From contig JAJYBU010000009.1 of assembly GCA_021778845.1 (NCBI GenBank), positions 1 to 64,000 of the forward strand: 64,000 nt of DNA, written 5' to 3'. The stretch comes from Acidobacteriota bacterium (GTDB lineage: Bacteria; Acidobacteriota; Terriglobia; Terriglobales; Acidobacteriaceae). Position numbers and translations under genes: made by a program. Numbering within the stretch: position 1 is the stretch's first letter; the number at the start of each line of letters is the position of its first letter. Under the pieces are notes generated by a model. That model searched no databases. It saw only the letters and a program-made list of their open reading frames with translations, and was not told the DNA's origin. Positions 8,403 through 18,798 of this stretch are shown piece after piece.

Positions 8403-11400
8403 TTACTGGACAGTGAGCGTGAGGTACGTGGACCGGGTGAGGTTGCCGGAGGTCGCCGTCACCGTTAGGTTATACGTCTGCGGGGTCTGACCATAGTACC
8501 CGGTGTTCGCAGCGGAGATACAGCCGGTGAGACCTGCGGTGAGAGCAAACAGCAGGCAGAGAGAGGCGAGTAGCGAGCCGAAGCGCTTGCGGCGGCGGAG
8601 CCAGGCCAGCGGCAGCACCAGGAGGGCCAGGGAGACGGGAGCATATCCGAGGAGCGAGCGATGCGCCGGGTGCGGTTGCTGATGCAAAGCGGCGACGATG
8701 GCTCCGGCAGCTACGCTGAGGGCTACGGGGGTGGTGCCGGAACCGGTGGCGACGCTGGTCGGGGTGAGCTTTCCGGTGGCGTTGGAGGGCAGGCCGGTGA
8801 CGGTGAGCGTGATCGGCGCGGGCAGGGTGGTGGTGATGATCGGCGTGAGAACCAGAGAGTAGGCCGCGGTGCCGCCGGCGATGGTGGTGCCGATGCTGGA
8901 GCTGCCGGAGGCTACGGTGAGGGTGAAGTCGGCGACGGTCTGCGCGTAGCCGGGGGAGGTGGCGGGCGCATTGGCGGTGTCGCCGGAGTAGGACGCAGAG
9001 AGGGTGTGCGTACCGGCGTAGACGAAGCTGGCGCTGATGCTGACGATGCCGTTGACGATGGCGCCGGTGCCGATGGGGGTGTTGCCGTCAAAGAAGCTGA
9101 CGGTGCCGGTGGGCGAGGTGCCGGTGGAGACGAGCGTGGCGGTGAGAATCGTCGGGTTGTCGAGCAGGATGGGATTGACGGAACTGGTGAGGGTGACGGT
9201 GACCAGGCCGAGAACCGTCTGCTGGATGGGCGCGGAGGTGGCGGGCTGGTTGTTGGCGTCGCCGGAGTAGACCGCCGTTAGTGTGTAGACTCCGGGAGTT
9301 GGGAAGTGCGCGACCAGGGTGGCAACGCCGCCGGTGACAGTGCCGGTGCCGATGGCAACGCCGTTGCTCTTGAAGATGACGGTGCCGGTAGCCCCAGTGG
9401 TGCCGGTGGACTTCACGATGGCGGTGAGGGTGGTGTTGGCGTTGACGCTGACGGGGTTGACCGAGGTGGTGAGGGCGACCGTGGTGGTGTAGAGAACGAC
9501 CTGCGTGAGCGGAGCCGAAGTGATGGTCTGGGTGAGCGTGTCGCCGGAGTAGACCGCCGTGAGGATGTGGTTGCCGGTGGTGGTGAAGTTGACCGAGACG
9601 CTGGCGGAGTTGGCGGTGAGGGGCGCGGTGGCGATGACGGTCGAGCCATCATAGAACTTGACGGTGCCGGTGGGCGTGCCGAGCGCGGTGAGGGTGGCGA
9701 TGAGGGTGGTCGACTGGCCGGGCAGAGAGGGGTTGACCGTGCTGGTGAGGCCAAGCGCCGCGACGTTGAGCACCTGCTGCGCGTAGGGGGCAGAGGTTGC
9801 GTTGGTGATGTTGGCGTTCGTGCTGGTGAAGACCGCCTTCAGCGTGTGCGTGCCCGCTGTGGTGAAGCTGATGGGAAGCGCGGCCGTGGACCCGGTCACG
9901 GTGACCGTACCGAGCGACGTGACGCCGTCGAAGAACTGGACGCTGCCGGCGATGGCTCCGAAGACGGGATTCGAGGTGATGGTCGCGGTGAGATTGGTGG
10001 ACTGGCCGACGAGGGACGGGTTGATGGAGCTGGTGAGGGTGAGAGAGGTGGCGTTGCCGACGATCTGGGTGAGAGTGGCGGTGCCGCCCTGGGTGTTGGA
10101 GGTGCTGGCGTAGACGGCCTTGATGGGATAGGTGCCGGAGGCGGCGAAGCTGTCAGCGATGCTGGCGGTGCCGATGGTGGCGGACTTGGAGACGAGCGGC
10201 GCGCTGCCGATGACCGTGGTGCCGTTATAGAAGGTGACCGTGCCGCCGGGAGTGACGGTGCCGGTGGTGGCGACGGTGAGGGTGAAGGTCGTCGATTCGT
10301 TGACGAGCGACGGATTGACGGTGCTGGTCAGGGTGAGAGTGGAGGGCTCAATGACGTTGATCGGGTTACTTATAGCGGTGCCGTTGGCGCCCGGGGGCAA
10401 CGAGGTGGGGTCGGCGGTGGCGGTGGCGGTCCAGATACCGTACTGGTTGAGTTGCAGGCCGGAGGTGGCGGGGATGACGAGGATGCCCTTGTCGGCAGCG
10501 GTCAGGGTGTAGACGCTGGTGTGCGTTCCGGTACCTGTGCCGCCCTGGTAGATGCCGGTGGAGTCCGAGGTGGTGAAGGTGACGTTGCCGACGTAGTCGG
10601 TGGCGACGGTGGTGCCGTCGGCCTGGAGAGCGGTGAGGATGAGCTCAACGGAGTTGCCGAGGAAAATAGTCGCGGGCGTGGCAACCAGGCTGAAGGACTT
10701 GACGGTGGAGAGACCGGTGCCGAGGAGCGTGGCGGTGCCGCCAGCGGTGAGCGTGCCGCCTGCAGCGGAGGTCGCGAGGATGAGATTGGCGGTGTTGGGG
10801 CCGACGACGGTGGGCTCGAAGTTGACGTTGTAGGTGCAGACCTCGCCGATGGAGAAGTTGTCGGACGGAGTGGGAGCGGCTCCGGAGCCGAGGGACGGGC
10901 AGAGTGCAGCCGCGGGGGAGACGGAGGCGCCGAGCAGGAACGCGGTGGGATCGGTGCCGGTGAAGTTGGGGTCGGGGCCGGCGGTGAGCGTGCTGAGGAT
11001 GTTGCCGGTCTCCTGCACGGTGAGGAAGGTGGTTGGGTCGTCGGTGGAGTCGAGTGTCCCGACCACGGTAGCGGTGGGGAAGGTGATGGTGGGCGAGGGG
11101 GATGGGCCGATGGGGCCGGAGCGCTCGACGACGATCAGGCCGAGGGTGGTGTCGCTGATGACGAGGTCGCCGTTGTATTGCGCGTTGGGCGACGTTTGCG
11201 GGCTTCCCTGGATGAGGACGCTGGCGGGGGTGGCGAGGGTGAGGCCGGGATCGGTGAGGACGAACTGGGCGCCGGTGATGGTGGATTCGACGACCCGGCT
11301 GTGGCCAGTGTCAGCGATGTAGAGCGTGCCCGCTGCGTCGACGGCGACGCCGGTGGGGTTGCTGAGCGTGAGGCTGCTGAGGGTAACTACGGTTGCGGTG

Positions 11401-12386
11401 TTGGAACCGAGCGGATTCTCTACGATGCGATTGTTGCCGGAGTCGGCGATGAAGAGATTGCTGTTTGCGTCGATGGCCAGACCTGTGGGACCGGAGAGGG
11501 ATGCGCCGGTGAGGGTCAGGGTGTTCGCAGACGTAGTGCCCAGGGGAAGCTGATAGATCTTGTTGTTGGTCGAGTCGGCGATGTAGAGATCACCGATGAG
11601 GTCGAGGGCAAGTCCTGTGGGCGTGGACAGCGTGACGTTGGAGATGATGAGAGGCGTGGCGGTGACCGGAGTGGCCGTCGGCACGATGACGTAGACCGAA
11701 GCGCCTGAGGAGACATAGAGGTTTCCGACGCCATCGATCACGAGGCCGGAGGTGGCGGTGACGGGCAGCGCGACCAGCTCGGAGTAGACGCCGGCTGCGG
11801 AGAGTTCAAGGATGCGGTTGTTGGTGACGTCGGTGAAGAAGAGATCGCCGAGGCCATCCTGCACGGCGGCACCCGCAGTAAAGGTGGCCGGGGTGAGGGT
11901 GGTGGCGCTGTTGGTGGCTACGACCGTGGCGGGCGAGAGGACTAACTGGGGTCCGACCCCAACGCCGGAGAGATAGATGGTGTTGACGACAACGCCGGCA
12001 CTATTGGTGATCAGGAGCGCGCCAAGACGCAGGCCAATCTGCGTGGGCTTGAAGGCGACAGTGACGGAACAATGGTTGGGTAAGGTGATCGTGCCGATGC
12101 AGCCGGTAGAGATGACGCTGAAGTCTTCGCCGGAAGTGCCCTCAGTGACCGCTGTGACGCTCGCGACGGTGACTCCGCCGGCGGGGCCTGTGAACGTCTT
12201 GCTAGAGATGCTGGTGGTACCGAGATTGACGTCGCCGAAGTCGATTGCCGTGCTTGGGGTGAGGCTCTGTCCGAAGGCTGAAGCTCCGAACACGCAGAGC
12301 AGCATCAGCAGAAGACAGGAACGTGCCGCCGCGAGCGAAATCCGGAGCTGGCTCGGTTGAGCTGCGCGCAGCGAGACAGTCATCAT
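8403..12386 (-). CDS. Large secreted/surface protein with NHL repeats and multiple bacterial Ig-like (Big_3_5 type) repeats
   Basis: Signal peptide; repeated LYIADSTNNKIYQLP (NHL); repeated TLTAVYSGDANNQPATSAP Ig repeats. Start chosen at MMTVSLRAAQ. Confidence 0.88.
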   Translation of the reverse strand: MMTVSLRAAQPSQLRISLAAARSCLLLMLLCVFGASAFGQSLTPSTAIDFGDVNLGTTSISSKTFTGPAGGVTVASVTAVTEGTSGEDFSVISTGCIGTITLPNHCSVTVAFKPTQIGLRLGALLITNSAGVVVNTIYLSGVGVGPQLVLSPATVVATNSATTLTPATFTAGAAVQDGLGDLFFTDVTNNRILELSAAGVYSELVALPVTATSGLVIDGVGNLYVSSGASVYVIVPTATPVTATPLIISNVTLSTPTGLALDLIGDLYIADSTNNKIYQLPLGTTSANTLTLTGASLSGPTGLAIDANSNLFIADSGNNRIVENPLGSNTATVVTLSSLTLSNPTGVAVDAAGTLYIADTGHSRVVESTITGAQFVLTDPGLTLATPASVLIQGSPQTSPNAQYNGDLVISDTTLGLIVVERSGPIGPSPSPTITFPTATVVGTLDSTDDPTTFLTVQETGNILSTLTAGPDPNFTGTDPTAFLLGASVSPAAALCPSLGSGAAPTPSDNFSIGEVCTYNVNFEPTVVGPNTANLILATSAAGGTLTAGGTATLLGTGLSTVKSFSLVATPATIFLGNSVELILTALQADGTTVATDYVGNVTFTTSDSTGIYQGGTGTGTHTSVYTLTAADKGILVIPATSGLQLNQYGIWTATATADPTSLPPGANGTAISNPINVIEPSTLTLTSTVNPSLVNESTTFTLTVATTGTVTPGGTVTFYNGTTVIGSAPLVSKSATIGTASIADSFAASGTYPIKAVYASTSNTQGGTATLTQIVGNATSLTLTSSINPSLVGQSTNLTATITSNPVFGAIAGSVQFFDGVTSLGTVTVTGSTAALPISFTTAGTHTLKAVFTSTNANITNATSAPYAQQVLNVAALGLTSTVNPSLPGQSTTLIATLTALGTPTGTVKFYDGSTVIATAPLTANSASVSVNFTTTGNHILTAVYSGDTLTQTITSAPLTQVVLYTTTVALTTSVNPVSVNANTTLTAIVKSTGTTGATGTVIFKSNGVAIGTGTVTGGVATLVAHFPTPGVYTLTAVYSGDANNQPATSAPIQQTVLGLVTVTLTSSVNPILLDNPTILTATLVSTGTSPTGTVSFFDGNTPIGTGAIVNGIVSISASFVYAGTHTLSASYSGDTANAPATSPGYAQTVADFTLTVASGSSSIGTTIAGGTAAYSLVLTPIITTTLPAPITLTVTGLPSNATGKLTPTSVATGSGTTPVALSVAAGAIVAALHQQPHPAHRSLLGYAPVSLALLVLPLAWLRRRKRFGSLLASLCLLFALTAGLTGCISAANTGYYGQTPQTYNLTVTATSGNLTRSTYLTLTVQ

Positions 12387-12917
12387 TCCTCCAACAAGGT
12401 CCTGCAGTGCACCAGACAAACTTATTCCCAAGGTTGATGAAAGCATGTAAACCGGCGAAGGAGGGTTGTGCCCCGACACCGGTCAACAGATAATCTTCCA
12501 GCCTTAGGCGATAGACAGTTTCCTACCCATACTAGATACAACGGCTCTGCAAAATCATAAGTCCAACGGCTCTGCATACCTTCTGCAGACAACGCATGCT
12601 GGCAAAACTTGAGGTAACGCGCCAAGAATACCATCTCCTAACGAGTAAATAAGAAATAACCCCCAAGGTGTTCCGGCGGGCGATCATCGACGACAGGGTG
12701 CCGAACCAGAATGGTGTATCTACACCATGCCTGATGAAGTGCTCAATGGGAAAGAACCAGAGAGGGTACGTTGCTGAGGCGGCGGGGAGATGGAGGCGGC
12801 GATTGCCGGAGATTCTGCGGAGTGGGTGCAGATGCTATTCTTCCCAAAAACCGGTTGCCGATAGAAGCCGTCCGCTGGGGCGGCCTGGGAGCCGCGGTGG
12901 CAGAGGAGGACGGAGAG

Positions 12918-13949
12918 ATGACGCCACAGGATGGGGAGTCGCCGAGAACGTTCATTGCGCCGGTGGGCGGAGCCGCGCAGGGCGGACCGGAGGTGGCGGC
13001 AGCCTATGGACTGCGACCACTGTCGACGGGCGAGGTGCTGGACAGGACGTTTTCGATCTACCGGGCGCACTTCTGGCTGTTTGCCGGGCTGGCGTCGCTG
13101 TCAGGCTCGTTCAGCCTGATACTGAATGCGGTGCAACTACTGGTACACCGCATGGTGCTGCTGCATCATGGCTTTCGGATCGCGGCGCTGGAGGCGCAGA
13201 TTGCGACGATTGCGATGACGGTGCTGATGCTGCCGGTGGAGGCGGTGGTGTACGCTGCGTCCGTGCTCGCGCTGTGCGAGGTGTACCTGGGCCGAGAGAT
13301 TCGGGTCAGGAAGGCGCTGCAATCGACGATGCAACGGTGGGCGCGATACGTTGGGATTGCGCTGTGGCAGGGCTGGAGCGCGGCGTGGCTGCTGACGCTT
13401 GTGGTGCTGCCAGGAGCGGTGCTGCTGGGCATGGCGGCCAGGTCGCCGATGTTCCTTGTGTTCGGGGCAACGATGGTGTTCGTGGGCGCGGTGGGAGGCG
13501 GCGTCTACGGCGCGATTGCATACATTCGAAACTCGCTGGGGATTCCGGCAGCACTGATGGAAGGCACGGGGGTGCGCGCGTCGATGCGGCGAAGCAAGGT
13601 GCTGGCGGCAGGGACGAAGGGCCGCATCTTCGTGGTGCTGTTGATTGCCGTGGCGTTGTATATAGTGGCCGGCGCGATTGAGTCGCCGATGGCGTTCTTC
13701 ATTGCGCGATCTCCGCTGCAGGATCATGTGCTTGCGCAGGCGTCTGTTCTGCTGATTGGATTTGTCGCGCACCTGCTGGTGTCGCCGGTGGCGCTGATTG
13801 GATTGACGCTGGTGTACTTCGATCAGCGCGTGCGCCTGGAGGCGTTTGACCTGGTGATGATGATGGGAGGGGGGTCTGCCGCGCCGGCTGCTGCAGCGAA
13901 CGCAGGCGGCGATGCGCACGAGTCGACGGGGAGCGATGGTCAAGGTTAG
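12918..13949 (+). CDS. Multi-pass membrane protein (glycerophosphodiester phosphodiesterase membrane-domain-like)
   Basis: RPLSTGEVLDRTFSIYRAHFWLFAGLA motif; several TM helices; first gene of the MoxR/DUF58 cluster. Confidence 0.65.
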   Translation: MTPQDGESPRTFIAPVGGAAQGGPEVAAAYGLRPLSTGEVLDRTFSIYRAHFWLFAGLASLSGSFSLILNAVQLLVHRMVLLHHGFRIAALEAQIATIAMTVLMLPVEAVVYAASVLALCEVYLGREIRVRKALQSTMQRWARYVGIALWQGWSAAWLLTLVVLPGAVLLGMAARSPMFLVFGATMVFVGAVGGGVYGAIAYIRNSLGIPAALMEGTGVRASMRRSKVLAAGTKGRIFVVLLIAVALYIVAGAIESPMAFFIARSPLQDHVLAQASVLLIGFVAHLLVSPVALIGLTLVYFDQRVRLEAFDLVMMMGGGSAAPAAAANAGGDAHESTGSDGQG

Positions 13950-14973
13950 TGGATACCGCATGATCGCCGCGATGCTGATGGTGATGGCGATGGGAGAGCC
14001 GCCTGCAGCACGTGCGGCAGCGCTGCAGACTGTTTCGGCGGCGGCGTTTCAAGCAGAGGTGGTCCGGCTCGAAGGAGTGGTGGCGCAATGCGCAGCGGTG
14101 GCGGCGTGCAAGGTGGAGAGCGTTGGCAATGATGTACAGGTGGACGATCCGGCGAAGGGCGGCTTCGAGGAGCACTGGGAGTGGCTGCGCGCTGCGTTGA
14201 AGACAGCGAAGACGGCGAAGGCTGGAGAGCGTGCGACGCTGATGCGGGAGGCAGAGGCGCGGCTCGCGGAGATGGCGCAGGAGAGTGTGGCGGCGTCGGA
14301 CACGCAACAGGACTTTAGCCATGCACGTGCGGTGGCGAACGCGGTTCTGGCGCGACCGGAGTTCCTGAGCGACGGCGGGCCGACGTGGTGGGACAGGGCG
14401 AAGGCCCGGATGCTCGCGTGGGTAAGCCGTTTCTTTGAAGGCGTGGTGAAGGTGGGCAGCGCTGCGCCGTGGCTGGGGACGCTGCTGGAGTGGGTGTTTT
14501 ACGTTGGAACTGCGGTGGGGTTGCTGTTCTTTCTGCTGCGGAATCTGGCGCGGCAGAGATTGCGTGTGGCGTTTGGCGGAGCGACGTTGCGCGCTGCGGC
14601 GTGGGAGAACGAAGCGGAAGACTGGGCACAATGGGCGGAGCAGCACGCGGCAGCACGCGAGTGGCGCGAGGCAGTGCACGGCTTGTACTGGGCGGCCATC
14701 ATCTTGCTGGAGGCTCGACGCGCGTGGCGGCATAATCCGACACGCACGCCACGCGAGTATGTGCTGCTGCTGAAGCGAGGGTCTGCGCAACAGAAGCGAC
14801 TACGCAGCCTGACCCAGATCTTTGAGCGCGTTTGGTATGGACTGCGCGAGGCAGATGAGGCGGAGTACATCGAAGCGCGCACGCTGTATGAGCAACTGGC
14901 GGCGAGCACGCTGGAGGCCGAGGACAACACGGTCGGCACAAGCGAAGCGCTTTCGACGGGAAGCGTGGCATGA
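13936..14973 (+). CDS. DUF4129 domain-containing membrane protein
   Basis: C-term EWREAVHGLYWAAIILLEARRAWRHNPTRTPREYV typical of DUF4129; operon context. Confidence 0.8.
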   Translation: MVKVSGYRMIAAMLMVMAMGEPPAARAAALQTVSAAAFQAEVVRLEGVVAQCAAVAACKVESVGNDVQVDDPAKGGFEEHWEWLRAALKTAKTAKAGERATLMREAEARLAEMAQESVAASDTQQDFSHARAVANAVLARPEFLSDGGPTWWDRAKARMLAWVSRFFEGVVKVGSAAPWLGTLLEWVFYVGTAVGLLFFLLRNLARQRLRVAFGGATLRAAAWENEAEDWAQWAEQHAAAREWREAVHGLYWAAIILLEARRAWRHNPTRTPREYVLLLKRGSAQQKRLRSLTQIFERVWYGLREADEAEYIEARTLYEQLAASTLEAEDNTVGTSEALSTGSVA

Positions 14974-16208
14974 GCCGGGGAGCGAGCGCATACGACCGCA
15001 GGATGCTGTTGACGCTGTGTCTCGTGATGGTGGTGATGATCATAGGCGTGAGTATCCTTGCGCCCCAGAGCGAGGAGGATAATCCGAGACCGACGACGAC
15101 CAACAGCGGTCCGCATGGAGCGAAGGCGGCGTATCTGACGTTTGAGGGCCTGGGGAGAAAGAGCACGGAGTGGAACCGCTCGCTCGAGGGATTGAATAAA
15201 GACGTGAGCGATGAGCAGGCTGCGCGCACTACGCTGATCCTGGCGGAGCCGGAGTACGATGCGACGGAACGCAAGGCGCTGGCCGCAGAGTTGAAGCAGT
15301 TTCTGGAGCGTGGTGGGCGCGTGCTGGTGACAGGACCAACCGGCGCGCTGCTGCTGCCGGACGGAGATGTGCAGGCTCCGGGATGGATCGAAAGCGGACT
15401 GTGCCATACGACGCCCGAGGGGCCGGGAACGCTGGCGCGCGCGGGCAGCGTGGAGATGGACGACAGCTCGAGGTGGGCTAGTGCGGGGCCGCAGTATCGC
15501 GTGGAGCAGAGATGCGGCGAGGACGCCGTGGTGGTGCGTTATGACGTCGGGAAGGGCGAGGCGGTGTGGTGGAGTTCGTCGGCTCCGCTGGAGAATGCGG
15601 AGTTGAGGAACGATGCAGACCTGCGGCTGCTGATGGCGACGGTGGGAAGCGGGCGCGATGTGGTGTTCGATGAGTCGCTGCATGGAGAGGTGAAGACGCT
15701 GTGGGATGCGGCGAAGGGGTTGCCGCTGCGCTGGCTGGCGGCGCAGGCGGCACTGCTGTTTGTGTTGCTGGTGGTGAGCTTTGGCAGAAGGCGCGGGCCG
15801 ATGCGATCGCCAGTGCAACTGCCGCGGAGTTCGCCGGTGGAGTTTGCCGTGTCGATGGGCGATTTGTATGAGAAGGCGGCGGTGAGCAGTGCGGCCATGG
15901 AAGCTGCAAAGCGGCGATTACTGCGGGTGCTGACGCGCGAGGCGGGGTTGACGCAGGGAACGGTCGAAGAGGGGCCGGAGGCGATTGCCGAGGCACTGCA
16001 ACTGCGGCTGGGCGGCGACTGGTCGCGACTGAGCGAGCACCTGCAAGAGGCGCAGAAGGCACAGCATGAGGCCATCGCGATGGGTAGTGCGCTGGCACTG
16101 GTGCGCGCGTTGAGCGAGGATGCAGAGAGCGTGCGGCAGAGCCTTGCCCCGGACGATGGGCGGCATGCGAGGTTGCAGGTTGAGTCGTTGTCAATGAGAA
16201 TTTCTTGA
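14970..16208 (+). CDS. DUF4350 domain-containing protein
   Basis: LKQFLERGGRVLVTGPTG; two TM segments; ATGA overlap with the previous gene. Confidence 0.8.
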   Translation: MSRGASAYDRRMLLTLCLVMVVMIIGVSILAPQSEEDNPRPTTTNSGPHGAKAAYLTFEGLGRKSTEWNRSLEGLNKDVSDEQAARTTLILAEPEYDATERKALAAELKQFLERGGRVLVTGPTGALLLPDGDVQAPGWIESGLCHTTPEGPGTLARAGSVEMDDSSRWASAGPQYRVEQRCGEDAVVVRYDVGKGEAVWWSSSAPLENAELRNDADLRLLMATVGSGRDVVFDESLHGEVKTLWDAAKGLPLRWLAAQAALLFVLLVVSFGRRRGPMRSPVQLPRSSPVEFAVSMGDLYEKAAVSSAAMEAAKRRLLRVLTREAGLTQGTVEEGPEAIAEALQLRLGGDWSRLSEHLQEAQKAQHEAIAMGSALALVRALSEDAESVRQSLAPDDGRHARLQVESLSMRIS

Positions 16209-16213
16209 TTTGA

Positions 16214-17206
16214 ATGGGAGAGCGAGTGAGCGAAGACGGTGCGGGTGTAGCGGCGGCAAACGAGTTGTTCACCAGAGGACAGGTGCAGATCGGGCGCGTG
16301 ATTGCGGGACAGCAGGAGGCCATTGCGCAGGCGTTGCTGACCATGCTGTGCGGCGGCCATGCGCTGATTGAAGGCGTGCCCGGAGTGGCCAAGACGCTGG
16401 CGGTGAAGACGCTGGCGCGATTCCTGGGGCTGGAGTTCCGGCGCGTGTCGGGAACGCCGGATATGATGCCCGCGGATATTTTGGGAACGAGCGTGTTCTC
16501 GCCCGCATTTGGCGAGCGGCCCGGCGAATTCAGCTTTCATCCGGGTCCGGTGTTCACGCAGTTTCTGCTGACCGATGAGATCAATCGGATACCGCCCAGG
16601 ACGCAGGCGGCGCTGTTGGAGTCGATGGAAGAACGACAGGTGACCGCGGACGGCGAGCGGCATGAGCTGGATAGATTTTTTACGGTGTTTGCGACGCAGA
16701 ATCCGGTGGAGTTTGAGGGCACGTACCCGCTGCCGGAGGCGCAACTGGATCGGTTTCTGTTGAAGATCAAGATGGAGTATCCGGAGTTGGCTGACGAGCG
16801 CGTGGTGCTGGAGCGTCACCATGCGGCGCTGGATAGTGAAGGGCTCGCGGAGACCTTGATTGAGCCGGTTCCGTTTGAGCTTCTGACGGCTGCGCGGCGG
16901 GAGATTCGTGCGGTGCGCGTGGAGCCGGCGATCTTCGATTACCTGCTCGCTGTGGTTCGCAGAACAAGGGCGTGGCCGACGATTGCGCTGGGAGCGAGCC
17001 CCCGGGCGAGTACGGGATTGCTGCTGGTGGCGAAGGCGTTTGCGGCGCGCGAGCAGCGGGACTTTGTGATTCCCGATGATGTGAAGGAGGCTGCTCTGCC
17101 GGTGCTGCGGCATCGGCTGGTGCTGCGGCCGGAGGCGGAGCTTGAAGGACTGGATGCGGACCGCGTGGTGAGGGATGTGCTCGCGGCTACCCAGGTGCCG
17201 AAGTGA
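16214..17206 (+). CDS. MoxR family AAA+ ATPase
   Basis: GGHALIEGVPGVAKTLAVKTLA, LLTDEINRIPPRTQAALLESMEE, FATQNPVEFEGTYPLPEAQLDRF. Confidence 0.96.
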   Translation: MGERVSEDGAGVAAANELFTRGQVQIGRVIAGQQEAIAQALLTMLCGGHALIEGVPGVAKTLAVKTLARFLGLEFRRVSGTPDMMPADILGTSVFSPAFGERPGEFSFHPGPVFTQFLLTDEINRIPPRTQAALLESMEERQVTADGERHELDRFFTVFATQNPVEFEGTYPLPEAQLDRFLLKIKMEYPELADERVVLERHHAALDSEGLAETLIEPVPFELLTAARREIRAVRVEPAIFDYLLAVVRRTRAWPTIALGASPRASTGLLLVAKAFAAREQRDFVIPDDVKEAALPVLRHRLVLRPEAELEGLDADRVVRDVLAATQVPK

Positions 17207-17292
17207 TACAGAAGAGATCCGGGATTGGCGCAAACCTCCGGGCTTTCGCGCCGCAGGCTGAAGCACTGAAGCCATTTGTGCGCTGACACGTT

Positions 17293-18780
17293 ATGCAGAC
17301 ATTGATTCCACCATCCGCGAGGGCAACGGCGAGGCCGCTGGGAAAGGGCGGGCGGGTGCTGGGCTATGGGCTGACACCGCTGGCGTTGGTGCTGCTTGCC
17401 GTGGGACTGGTGATGGCGGTGCCCGCGTTTTTTCATCCGCGACAAATTTATTTCATGCTCGGATGGGATGGACTGATCGCGCTGCTGGTGGTGGTGGATG
17501 CGGTACGGCTTCCCCGCCCTGAGCAGTTCACGGTGACGCGGACGTTTGTTGATTCTCCGCAGTTGGGGCGGGCTACGCGCGTGGAGTTGGCCGTGCGCAT
17601 GGAGGCCGATGGGATTGCGGATGTGCGGATGGTGGATGATCTGCACCCTGCACTGATGGCGATGCCGGTGGAACAGCGGGTCGAGGCGTTTCCCCACGAG
17701 GAGGCGGTGAGTGCGTCGACGATCTATCCGCGCGAGCGTGGAGATTTTACGCTGAGGTGCGTGTATCTGCGCTATCGCGGAGTACTGAGACTGGTGGAGC
17801 GTTGGGCTGTAGCAGAGCCGGTGGACGAGACTGCCCATGCGGAGGACGCCGCGCGGCAGCAGAGGGTGCGGGTGTTTCCAGCGCATGAGGATAGCCGCCA
17901 GAGTACGCAGTTTTATCTGCTGCGCGCGCGGCAGATTGAGATGCAGAAGCGCAAGCTGCAACTGCGCGGGGTGGGGCGTGAGTTCGAGAGCCTGCGGGAT
18001 TATCAGCCGGGCGATGAGCTGCGGAAGATTTCCTGGACGGCGACGGCGCGGCGCGGCAAGCTGGTGACGCGGCAGTTTACGGTGGAGCGCTCGCAGCAGG
18101 TGTGGATGATGCTCGATGCGGGAAGGCTGTCGCGGACGGCGTTTGAGCTGCGGCGCGACGGAGCCGAAGCCCTGGCTGAGACATCCGCAGAACGAGAGGC
18201 CTCACATCTGCTGACCGTGACACAGTTAGACCAGGCGGCAACCGCGGCGACGATGCTGGCGCGGGTGATCCAGGGGGCGGGCGATAAGTTCGCCATGATG
18301 GCGTATGGACGCGAAGTGCAGCAGTTGCTGCCGCCGGGCGCGGGCGCGATGCATCTGCGGCTGCTAATCGATCTGCTCAGCCAGACGAGGTCGGAGGCGG
18401 CGGAGGCGGACCATCTGAATGCGGTGGCGAGATTGAAGACGGCGCAGCGACGGCGCGGGCTGATCGTTTGGATTACGGAGCTGACGGATAGTGTGGGCAA
18501 GCCGGAGCTGGTGATTGCAGCAAGTGAACTCGGCAGGCGGCATCTGGTGGTGCTGGTGCTGTTGAAGCATCCGGAGTTGGAGGAGATGGCGGCGCGCAAG
18601 CCGAAGACGCGAGAGGAGATGTTCCATTCGGCGGCGGCGCAGGAGATGCTGGAACGGCGGCGCGAGACGATTGCACAGTTGGAGAGGCAGGGCGTGCTGA
18701 TCGTCGAAACCATAGCGGCCGAGGTGGGGATGCAGGCGGTGAGCAAGTATCTCGAGGTGAAGGCTGAGGGATGGTTGTAG
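17293..18780 (+). CDS. DUF58 domain-containing protein
   Basis: GREFESLRDYQPGDELRKISWTATARRGKLVTRQFTVERSQ. Confidence 0.95.
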   Translation: MQTLIPPSARATARPLGKGGRVLGYGLTPLALVLLAVGLVMAVPAFFHPRQIYFMLGWDGLIALLVVVDAVRLPRPEQFTVTRTFVDSPQLGRATRVELAVRMEADGIADVRMVDDLHPALMAMPVEQRVEAFPHEEAVSASTIYPRERGDFTLRCVYLRYRGVLRLVERWAVAEPVDETAHAEDAARQQRVRVFPAHEDSRQSTQFYLLRARQIEMQKRKLQLRGVGREFESLRDYQPGDELRKISWTATARRGKLVTRQFTVERSQQVWMMLDAGRLSRTAFELRRDGAEALAETSAEREASHLLTVTQLDQAATAATMLARVIQGAGDKFAMMAYGREVQQLLPPGAGAMHLRLLIDLLSQTRSEAAEADHLNAVARLKTAQRRRGLIVWITELTDSVGKPELVIAASELGRRHLVVLVLLKHPELEEMAARKPKTREEMFHSAAAQEMLERRRETIAQLERQGVLIVETIAAEVGMQAVSKYLEVKAEGWL

Positions 18781-18798
18781 CGATACAGCTGCCAGTTC

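Noticed and set aside
9306-11708. 800-aa plus-strand ORF opposite the Ig/NHL protein
   Set aside because: Gly/Asp/Glu/Arg-rich shadow translation of a high-GC repeat gene; no recognizable domain.
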